The notes under the pieces were generated by a model. It had not been told where the DNA came from. It searched no databases and saw nothing but the letters and a program-made list of their open reading frames with translations. A program made the position numbers and the translations under genes. A stretch of DNA of 13,164 bases, taken from assembly GCA_913051905.1 (NCBI GenBank), contig CAJXBY010000062.1, forward strand, positions 1 through 13,164, in the 5' to 3' direction. This DNA comes from an uncultured Gammaproteobacteria bacterium. Its GTDB lineage: Bacteria; Pseudomonadota; Gammaproteobacteria; Arenicellales; UBA868. Positions 7,598-13,164 of this stretch are shown here, one piece after another. Position 1 is the first letter of the stretch; every line of letters begins with the position of its first letter.

Positions 7598-9337
7598 ATG
7601 CCGAAATTCCACCATAGAACTCTAGCGGTTTCAGTGCTCGCCGCGACGGCAGTGGGCTGTGCGGTTGTACCGGAAGATCCGGTGGCCCAGATGGTCACGG
7701 GGGTGCCGGCGAAAGCGCTGACGGCCTCTGGTGACGATGCACAGTTTCCGCTCGGTGCCAGGTCTGAACTGGTGTACCAGTATTTGCTGGCGGAAGTGGC
7801 TGCCCGGCGTGGAGACAATCAGGCGGCAGCGAAAGCCATGCTGCGCGCAGCCACGCTCAGCCGGGACCCCGATGTGGTTGTGCGGGCCTATGGTCTGTCG
7901 ATGCAGGCTGGTCAGTATGAAGCGGCACTGGAGATGGCTCGCCTGCTGCTAAAGATGGACCCCAACTTAGACCGACCCCGGGCGCTTGAGCTTCGGGCCC
8001 TGATGGCGTTGGAGCGGCAGGATGAATTTTTTGACAGGCTGGTCGCGCATAACAGCGAGCCCGGCTCGAAGCCTGGCCTCAATGTCCGCCGGGCGAGCGA
8101 AATCCTTAGCCGCAGTGCCGACCCGGCGGCCTGGCTACCGGTCATGGAACGCCTCGCCGAGCGCTATCACAATGAGGCCGAGGTACATCTGGCTCATGCA
8201 TGGCTCGCCTATAAGGCCGGTCGAGCCGATCTTGCCGACAGCGCCTTGAACCGAGCCCTGGCGCTGCACCCCGGTTGGGAGCAGGTCGCACTGATGAAGT
8301 TCGGGCAGCTCAGAAAGGTGGATGACCGTGACGCCCTGCCTGCTTTTGCACTCCGATTTCTGAGTGATCATCCGGAAAGTGATGAACTGAGGTTCGCCTG
8401 GGCCAGGCTATTGACCGAGTGGGGCGAGTTTGAAGATGCCCTGGCGCAGTTCGACGAACTGGTTCGCAGGGATCCCGGTAACGGCGACGCGGTCTATGCG
8501 TCCGGCATACTGAGCATGGAAGTCGGGGATTTCCCGAAGGCCGGCCGGCGTCTTGAGAAGTATCTTAAGCTCGATCCGGATCATGACCAGTCACGACTCT
8601 ACCTGGCGCAGATGGCTGTCAGGGAAGAACGATTGGACGACGCACTGGCCTGGTTGAAGGCGGTCACCGACAGTGAACTCTACTTTGATGCACAACTGCA
8701 AATCGCCTCTGTTCTGGCTGCTACCGGTCGGGTCGACGAGGCAGTTGGCCATCTGATTGAAATCGTGCCGGATTCGGTGGCGGAGCAGATACGAATCTAC
8801 CTCGCACACGAAAAGATCCTGCGCGATACCCAAGGTTTGGATGCGGCACTTTCATTGCTGGATGCTGCACTTCTCGACATTCCTGACAATGGTGAATTGC
8901 TTTACGCGCGCGGTCTGGTGAGTGCCCAGCTCAAGCTGATTGACAAACACGAGATCGACTTGCGCCGGTTGATCGAACTCGAGCCCGACAACGCCCACGC
9001 TTATAACGCACTGGGTTACACGCTGGCCGATCAGACGGATCGTTTCGATGAGGCCCTGATTCTGATCGAGCGGGCAATTGAACTGTTGCCCGATGACCCG
9101 TTTATCCTAGACAGTCTGGGCTGGGTCCATTACCGGTTGGGGCATAATGATCTTGCTCGCGAGTATCTCCAGAAAGCGATCGACATTCGGATGGACGCCG
9201 AGATTGCTGCGCACCTGGGAGAGGTACTGTGGGTGGACGGTCTCGAGGATCAGGCCCGGGAAGTCTGGCAGCGAGGCCGCCAAAGCGATCCTGGAAATCC
9301 GGTGCTACAGGAGACTCTGCGGAAATTTGATCTGTGA
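7598..9337 (+). CDS. TPR-repeat lipoprotein encoded upstream of lolB
   Basis: A 579-residue predicted lipoprotein built almost wholly of tetratricopeptide repeats. The N-terminus MPKFHHRTLAVSVLAATAVGC is a short signal with a lipobox-like AVGC, so Cys21 is the probable lipid-modified residue; Val-Pro-Glu-Asp follow soon after, and I cannot tell which membrane it is sorted to. TPR-like helix pairs appear throughout, for example AHAWLAYKAGRADLADSALN, YASGILSMEVGDFPKAGRRL and the best conserved C-terminal block AYNALGYTLADQTDRFDEAL and SLGWVHYRLGHNDLAREYLQ (from about residue 467). Such proteins usually act as protein-interaction scaffolds; the specific partner is unknown. An upstream ATG at 7565 would add 11 residues ahead of the signal and is less likely. 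The stop overlaps the lolB start (GTGA), and the location matches the TPR gene between hemA and lolB in Pseudomonas. Confidence 0.9.
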   Translation: MPKFHHRTLAVSVLAATAVGCAVVPEDPVAQMVTGVPAKALTASGDDAQFPLGARSELVYQYLLAEVAARRGDNQAAAKAMLRAATLSRDPDVVVRAYGLSMQAGQYEAALEMARLLLKMDPNLDRPRALELRALMALERQDEFFDRLVAHNSEPGSKPGLNVRRASEILSRSADPAAWLPVMERLAERYHNEAEVHLAHAWLAYKAGRADLADSALNRALALHPGWEQVALMKFGQLRKVDDRDALPAFALRFLSDHPESDELRFAWARLLTEWGEFEDALAQFDELVRRDPGNGDAVYASGILSMEVGDFPKAGRRLEKYLKLDPDHDQSRLYLAQMAVREERLDDALAWLKAVTDSELYFDAQLQIASVLAATGRVDEAVGHLIEIVPDSVAEQIRIYLAHEKILRDTQGLDAALSLLDAALLDIPDNGELLYARGLVSAQLKLIDKHEIDLRRLIELEPDNAHAYNALGYTLADQTDRFDEALILIERAIELLPDDPFILDSLGWVHYRLGHNDLAREYLQKAIDIRMDAEIAAHLGEVLWVDGLEDQAREVWQRGRQSDPGNPVLQETLRKFDL

Positions 9338-10014
9338 TCGTCCGCCTAGCTCTCGTTCTAGGCTTGTGCCTGGTGTCCGGCGGGTGTGCGCAGCTGCCGG
9401 TTTCTCTGCAAGACACAGCACTCATTCAACGCGAGTCGTTATGGCAGCAACGTCAGGCAGCGATTGCGGACTACTTGACATGGGACATCACTGGTCGGCT
9501 CGCAGTTCGGGCCGGAGATCAGGCAGGTTCTGCCACAATAGTATGGCAACGTCGCGACCAGTCCAGCCGTATTGATCTGATCGGTGCTTTCGGTGGACAA
9601 CGCCTGAAAATTGTCGTGGGAAGTAATGGGGCTTCACTGCAATCATCCAGCGATCGTTTAATTACTGGCCCAACTGCCGAAGCGGTACTGTACCAGGCTC
9701 TGGGCTGGCAGGTGCCATTCACCCAGCTGGGTTACTGGCTGCGTGGCTTGCCTGGCCCGCAGACGGCAGAGGCGACCGAAGTGGACAAGTCCGGCAAGCT
9801 CTTGAAACTGGTCCAGTCCGGCTGGGAGGTCAACTACCTGGACTACCAGAACTACGATTCGGTTGAACTGCCCCGCAAGATCTATGCCCGTGCGCTTTCC
9901 GCAGGGCTTCCGGAAGATGTCCGGGCCGGAGCCGGGCCTGAGACCGAGTTTACGGTGAAGATCATCATCAAGCGGTGGCAGAAAGAGACCACCGGTGAGG
10001 ATGAATCCGCATGA
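9334..10014 (+). CDS. lolB: Outer membrane lipoprotein receptor LolB
   Basis: Accepts lipoproteins from the periplasmic carrier LolA and inserts them into the outer membrane. The 226-residue precursor (E. coli 207) starts with GTG and has a lipoprotein signal, MIVRLALVLGLCLVSGGC, giving Cys18 as the lipidated residue. The fold's opening strands are recognisable in WDITGRLAVRAGDQAGSATI and WQRRDQSSRIDLIGAFGGQR, and the middle has the typical LGWQVPFTQLGYWLRGLPGP. The family is too divergent for single residues to prove function, but position between the TPR gene and ispE supports the call. It overlaps the TPR gene by four bases at its start (GTGA) and ispE by four at its end (ATGA), suggesting translational coupling of all three. 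Alternative starts downstream would lose the signal. Confidence 0.93.
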   Translation: MIVRLALVLGLCLVSGGCAQLPVSLQDTALIQRESLWQQRQAAIADYLTWDITGRLAVRAGDQAGSATIVWQRRDQSSRIDLIGAFGGQRLKIVVGSNGASLQSSSDRLITGPTAEAVLYQALGWQVPFTQLGYWLRGLPGPQTAEATEVDKSGKLLKLVQSGWEVNYLDYQNYDSVELPRKIYARALSAGLPEDVRAGAGPETEFTVKIIIKRWQKETTGEDESA

Positions 10015-10844
10015 CGGTCTATCCGGCACCGGCGAAACTGAATCTTTTCTTGCATGTCGTTGGCAGACGGTCTGACGGTTATCACGAGCTGCAGACGTTC
10101 TTTCAGTTGCTGGACTATTGCGACTCTCTTCGTTTTTCTCTCCGAACCGATGGGGTCATCACTCGACACGGAGGTGCCGGGTTACCGGAGCGCGACATGA
10201 CGATACGGGCTGCGCAGTGCCTTAAGGCGTTTGCCGGCGTCAGTGCTGGTGTCGATATCGCACTCGAGAAGCGTATTCCTGCAGCGGCTGGGCTCGGCGG
10301 GGGAAGTTCCGATGCCGCAACGGTATTGCTGGCGCTGAATAAACTCTGGGGTGTACATGCCGAAACTTCGGAACTGGCCGAACTTGGCCTTGCGCTCGGA
10401 GCTGATGTTCCGGTCTTTGTTCGGGGCTCTTCGGCCTGGGCTGAAGGGGTAGGCGAAAGGCTCATCAGTGGTTCTGGTCCACCGGTTCTTTACTGTGTGC
10501 TGATACCGCCGGTGCCCGTCTCGACCGCCACAGTGTTTGCTGACCCGGAATTGACACGAAACACCCCCCGAATCAGAATACCCACCCTTTTTGCGGGCGA
10601 TCTTCGCAACGATCTGGAATCTGTGACCTGCAGGCTTTATCCCCAGGTTGCCGAATCCCTGTCGTGGCTGGGCCAATACGGAGATGCGCGAATGACAGGC
10701 AGCGGGTCAGGGTTGTTCGTGGAGGTGCCAGACCGTGCCAGCGGTGAAGCAATTCTGGCCAAGGCACCATCCGGTAGCGGAGGATTCCTGGCACGGGGCA
10801 TTGATCTGCACCCATTGAGAGAAGTCGAGCCGGATGGGGTGTAG
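10011..10844 (+). CDS. ispE: 4-diphosphocytidyl-2-C-methyl-D-erythritol kinase
   Basis: GHMP-family kinase that phosphorylates CDP-methylerythritol with ATP in the MEP (non-mevalonate) isoprenoid pathway. At 277 residues it is near E. coli IspE (283). Lys9 in PAPAKLNLFLHV and Asp132 in LGADVPVF are the expected catalytic pair. The glycine-rich ATP loop is PAAAGLGGGSSDAA (90-103), and the third GHMP motif is ARMTGSGSGLFVEV near residue 230. It overlaps the end of lolB by four bases (ATGA). Unusually, its last codons and its TAG stop (10842-10844) lie within the following tRNA gene, so the final GGG-GTG-TAG is also acceptor-stem sequence. Confidence 0.97.
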   Translation: MTVYPAPAKLNLFLHVVGRRSDGYHELQTFFQLLDYCDSLRFSLRTDGVITRHGGAGLPERDMTIRAAQCLKAFAGVSAGVDIALEKRIPAAAGLGGGSSDAATVLLALNKLWGVHAETSELAELGLALGADVPVFVRGSSAWAEGVGERLISGSGPPVLYCVLIPPVPVSTATVFADPELTRNTPRIRIPTLFAGDLRNDLESVTCRLYPQVAESLSWLGQYGDARMTGSGSGLFVEVPDRASGEAILAKAPSGSGGFLARGIDLHPLREVEPDGV

Positions 10845-10909
10845 CCAAGTGGTAAGGCACCGGATTTTGATTCCGGCATTCCCAGGTTCGAATCCTGGCA
10901 CCCCAGCCA
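10835..10909 (+). tRNA. tRNA-Gln (anticodon UUG)
   Basis: A complete 75-base tRNA with encoded CCA. The acceptor arms TGGGGTG and CACCCCA pair fully over 7 bases. The D arm is GCCAAGTGGTAAGGC. The anticodon stem CCGGA/TCCGG encloses loop TTTTGAT, whose positions 34-36 are TTG, so it reads CAA (and probably CAG) as glutamine. The variable region is CATTC, the T arm CCAGG-TTCGAAT-CCTGG, and the discriminator is G. Its first ten bases overlap the end of ispE, whose stop codon is U8-A9-G10 of the tRNA. It is followed after 33 bases by prs. A tRNA-Gln at this place, as I recall, is shared with Pseudomonas. Confidence 0.98.
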
Positions 10910-10942
10910 CACTACTGAAGTAGAAGCGGTGGAGAATCGTTA

Positions 10943-11893
10943 GTGGCATTTGAAGACCTTGCAATCTTTACCGGCAATGCCAACCCGGAGCTGGCTCGGG
11001 AAGTCGCCGGCCATCTAGGTACCGGGCTCGGGCGGGCGCTGGTCGGTACTTTCAGTGATGGCGAGGTAAACGTTGAGATCATGGAACACGTTCGCGACCG
11101 CGACGTTTTCGTGATCCAGCCTACCAGCGCACCGGCCAGCCGAAATTTGATGGAACTGCTGGTGATGATCGATGCGCTGAAGCGCTCCTCGGCCGAGCGC
11201 GTCACGGCGGTGATGCCGTACTACGGGTACGCCCGACAGGATCGAAGACCCAGAACGGCGCGTGTTGCCATCACGGCCAAGCTGGTGGCTGACATGATTG
11301 GTGTTGCCGGTGCGGACAGGGTTGTGACGATGGACCTGCACGCCGACCAGATTCAGGGGTTTTTTGACGTGCCCGTCGACAATATATATGCCACGCCGGT
11401 GCTCAACAGTGAGCTGTGGCGACAGCAGCCGGAGAACCTGCTGGTGGTGTCGCCTGACGTGGGCGGAGTACTTCGGGCCAGGGCCATGGCCAAGCAGCTA
11501 GGCGCTGATCTTGCGATTATTGACAAACGACGACCCAAGGCCAACGAGGCCAAGGTCATGCACATCATCGGATCAGTCGACAATCACACCTGTGTACTGA
11601 TGGACGACATGGTGGATACCGCGAACACCTTGTGTGAAGCCGCGTCGGCCCTCAAGGATGCCGGTGCGAGACAAGTTTCGGCCTGTTGTACGCACCCAGT
11701 GCTTTCGGGCAGTGCTGTTGAGCGGATCACGGCCTCGGAACTCGACGAGATTGTGGTCACTAATTCGATTCCGCTCAGTGACGAGGCCAGAAACTGTGAA
11801 AAGATCCGGCAGATCAGCATCGCGGAACTGTTGGCTGAAGCCATACGTCGCATCGCCGAGGGTGATTCGGTCAGCTCGTTGTTCATGGAATGA
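10943..11893 (+). CDS. prs: Ribose-phosphate pyrophosphokinase (PRPP synthetase)
   Basis: Makes 5-phosphoribosyl 1-pyrophosphate from ribose 5-phosphate and ATP, feeding purine, pyrimidine, NAD, histidine and tryptophan synthesis. At 316 residues it matches E. coli Prs (315). Recognisable parts are [10 protein letters not shown] (37-46), the flexible catalytic loop [20 protein letters not shown] (92-111), the metal-binding and phosphate segment [14 protein letters not shown] (131-144), DKRRP (194-198) and the PRPP loop [13 protein letters not shown] (218-230). The loop reads DTANTL where E. coli has DTGGTL. The start is GTG; GGTGGAG eight bases upstream is a good ribosome site and fixes it. 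No obvious own promoter is seen between the tRNA and prs, so it is likely read with the tRNA or ispE transcript. Confidence 0.97.
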   Translation: MAFEDLAIFTGNANPELAREVAGHLGTGLGRALVGTFSDGEVNVEIMEHVRDRDVFVIQPTSAPASRNLMELLVMIDALKRSSAERVTAVMPYYGYARQDRRPRTARVAITAKLVADMIGVAGADRVVTMDLHADQIQGFFDVPVDNIYATPVLNSELWRQQPENLLVVSPDVGGVLRARAMAKQLGADLAIIDKRRPKANEAKVMHIIGSVDNHTCVLMDDMVDTANTLCEAASALKDAGARQVSACCTHPVLSGSAVERITASELDEIVVTNSIPLSDEARNCEKIRQISIAELLAEAIRRIAEGDSVSSLFME

Positions 11894-11934
11894 CGGGTGA
11901 TGCGGCATACCGGATGTGGACATCAGTTGTAAAA

Positions 11935-11955
11935 CGCGTAAACAATTCGCGTAAA
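11935..11955 (+). repeat. Short direct repeat between prs and rplY
   Basis: CGCGTAAA occurs twice, 13 bases apart start to start (11935-11942 and 11948-11955), just upstream of the rplY ribosome site. It may be a regulator site or chance; the 79-base gap shows no terminator. Confidence 0.25.
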
Positions 11956-11972
11956 TCCAAGGAGAGTAGAAA

Positions 11973-12689
11973 ATGAGTACCGCTTTTGAATTGAACACGC
12001 GGCCGCGGGACGTTTTCGGCACGACTGCCAGCCGGCGTCTGCGTCGGTCCGAAAGGGTGCCCGCCATGGTCTATGGTGCCGGCAAAGACAACGAGCCACT
12101 GGTTCTGGATCACAACGAGATCATGCGCAATCTAGAGATCGAGGCATTTCACTCTGCGATCATTTCGCTAAATACGGAATCGGGGGTACAGCAGGTGATC
12201 CTGAGGGAGGTTCAGCGGCACCGCTACAAGCCGCGTGTCACCCATGTCGATTTTCAGAGGATCAAAGCGACCGAGAAACTGCACATTAAAGTGCCGGTCC
12301 ATTTCGAGGGTGCGGACGAAGCACCCGGCGTCAAGGTCGATGAAGGGATTTTCTCAAACCTGATTACGGAACTGGACATCACCTGTCTGCCCAAGGATCT
12401 TCCCGAATACATCGCTGTGGATGTTTCTGGACTGGGTATCAACGAGGTAATCCACCTTTCAGAGGTTCAGTTGCCCGAAGGTGTGGAGCTTACCGGTACG
12501 GTAGCTCTCGAAGGAGAGGACCCGACCATCGCGACCGTTGCCCCGCCGCGGGTGATTGAAGAAGATGAAGTCACCGACGTCGATGAAGACCTTGAAGGTG
12601 TTGAAGGTGAAGACGCGGGCGAAGCTGCAGCGCGGGAGGGTGAGAAGCAGTCTGATGATGCAGGGTCGGCGGAGAAGGCCGAAGATTAG
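11973..12689 (+). CDS. rplY: 50S ribosomal protein L25, long CTC/TL5 form
   Basis: Binds 5S rRNA in the 50S subunit; the long form is also known as general stress protein Ctc. At 238 residues it is much longer than E. coli L25 (94). The N-terminal L25 domain (about 4-95) includes NTRPRDVFGTTASRRLRRSE, VPAMVYGAG and the 5S-contacting VQRHRYKPRVTHVDFQRI. The TL5-type C-terminal beta domain (about 96-195) includes KVPVHFEGADEAPGVK and LTELDITC-like strands ending near DPTIATVAPP. The last 40 or so residues are a low-complexity acidic tail rich in Glu, Asp, Gly and Ala. A strong Shine-Dalgarno (AAGGAGAG) lies nine bases before the ATG. It is placed between prs and pth as in Pseudomonas; the gap to pth is 57 bases. 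Confidence 0.97.
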   Translation: MSTAFELNTRPRDVFGTTASRRLRRSERVPAMVYGAGKDNEPLVLDHNEIMRNLEIEAFHSAIISLNTESGVQQVILREVQRHRYKPRVTHVDFQRIKATEKLHIKVPVHFEGADEAPGVKVDEGIFSNLITELDITCLPKDLPEYIAVDVSGLGINEVIHLSEVQLPEGVELTGTVALEGEDPTIATVAPPRVIEEDEVTDVDEDLEGVEGEDAGEAAAREGEKQSDDAGSAEKAED

Positions 12690-12710
12690 GCACCTAATCG
12701 TCGACTACTC

Positions 12711-12730
12711 CCGGGCAGTCCTTGGCCCGG
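12711..12730 (+). other. GC-rich hairpin between rplY and pth
   Basis: CCGGGC and GCCCGG pair perfectly over 6 bases around an 8-base loop, ending 16 bases before the pth ATG. There is no T run, so it is unlikely to terminate transcription on its own. It could limit read-through or affect pth translation, as pth has no evident Shine-Dalgarno sequence. Confidence 0.3.
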
Positions 12731-12746
12731 TGGCCGACCACGCCTG

Positions 12747-13164
12747 ATGAGTGGAATCTCCCTTATCGCCGGCTTGGGTAATCCGGGTCCTGGCTACGCG
12801 CAGACCCGGCACAACGCGGGCTATTGGTTTTTGGATGCCCTGCAACGGCGGACGGTCTTCAGCTATAGGTCAGAGACAAGATTCCGCGCTGAGCTTGCCG
12901 ATATTCTGGTTGGCGGTCAAAAGCTACGACTGCTTCGACCCACGACCTGGATGAATGAGAGTGGCGGTCCCGTTTCGGCGGTAGCGCGGTACTTTGGTAT
13001 CGAACCCGCTCAGGTTCTGGTCGTGCACGACGACCTGGATCTACCGCCCGGAATTGCTCGATTAAAGCGGGCTGGTGGACACGGGGGGCACAACGGCCTG
13101 CGCAGCATATTTCAGGAGCTCGGTTCACAGGATTTCCCGCGCTTGCGTCTGGGAATCGGCCACC
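12747..13164 (+). CDS. pth: Peptidyl-tRNA hydrolase (3' end beyond window edge)
   Basis: Cleaves peptidyl-tRNAs released prematurely from ribosomes, recycling the tRNA. The open frame covers 139 codons from ATG at 12747 to the window edge; E. coli Pth has 194 residues, so about 50 are missing. The key residues are all in place: Asn12 in AGLGNPGPGY, catalytic His22 in TRHNAGYWF, Met69-Asn70 in TWMNESGG, Asp95 in VVHDDLDLPPG and Asn116 in GGHGGHNGLRS. It follows rplY as in many gammaproteobacteria and may be co-transcribed with it. The ribosome site is weak, with a GC-rich hairpin (12711-12730) just upstream. Confidence 0.97.
   Translation, partial: MSGISLIAGLGNPGPGYAQTRHNAGYWFLDALQRRTVFSYRSETRFRAELADILVGGQKLRLLRPTTWMNESGGPVSAVARYFGIEPAQVLVVHDDLDLPPGIARLKRAGGHGGHNGLRSIFQELGSQDFPRLRLGIGH

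Noticed and set aside
10637..10964. Minus-strand frames with GCQDSNLGMPESKSGALPLGYTP and VPGFEPGNAGIKIRCLTTWLHP
   Set aside because: These are translations of the antisense of the tRNA-Gln gene and the end of ispE, a well-known source of spurious protein annotations.

Overview
This window looks like an ordinary chromosomal, housekeeping stretch of a gammaproteobacterium with moderately high GC by eye. The evidence is the gene order. A leftward hemA-prfA-prmC run lies back to back with a rightward TPR lipoprotein-lolB-ispE-tRNA-Gln-prs-rplY-pth run. From memory this is the arrangement in Pseudomonas aeruginosa (roughly PA4664-PA4672). LolB and a DUF1820 protein also point to Gammaproteobacteria. 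The leftward run here continues into msrA, followed by dacB and gltA, so it is not Pseudomonas itself. A Chromatiales-like or other non-model lineage is possible, but I cannot place it further.

Layout from left to right. Positions 1-1273 hold citrate synthase (gltA, minus strand), whose last 15-20 codons lie beyond the left edge. Positions 1274-1632 are a non-coding, partly AT-rich upstream region with two inverted repeats. Next comes dacB (PBP4, minus), then a divergent intergenic region and a small DUF1820 gene (plus). This converges on msrA, the last gene of the tight leftward operon hemA (start 7406), prfA, prmC, msrA. A divergent promoter region (7407-7597) separates hemA from the rightward operon. 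That operon has a TPR lipoprotein, lolB and ispE joined by 4-base overlaps, then a tRNA-Gln(UUG) that begins inside the ispE coding sequence, then prs, rplY and pth. pth is cut by the right edge after 139 codons.

Functionally the window combines translation (RF1, its glutamine methylase PrmC, ribosomal protein L25/CTC, peptidyl-tRNA hydrolase, tRNA-Gln), tetrapyrrole synthesis from glutamyl-tRNA (HemA), isoprenoid and PRPP synthesis (IspE, Prs), envelope maintenance (LolB, PBP4, TPR lipoprotein), methionine sulfoxide repair (MsrA) and the TCA cycle (GltA).

I see no transposase, phage gene, CRISPR array, toxin-antitoxin pair or defence gene, and no previously undescribed system. The observations most worth a second look are the ispE stop codon lying inside the tRNA, the inverted repeats upstream of gltA, substitutions at two residues linked to NADH control of GltA, and the DUF1820 gene of unknown function.
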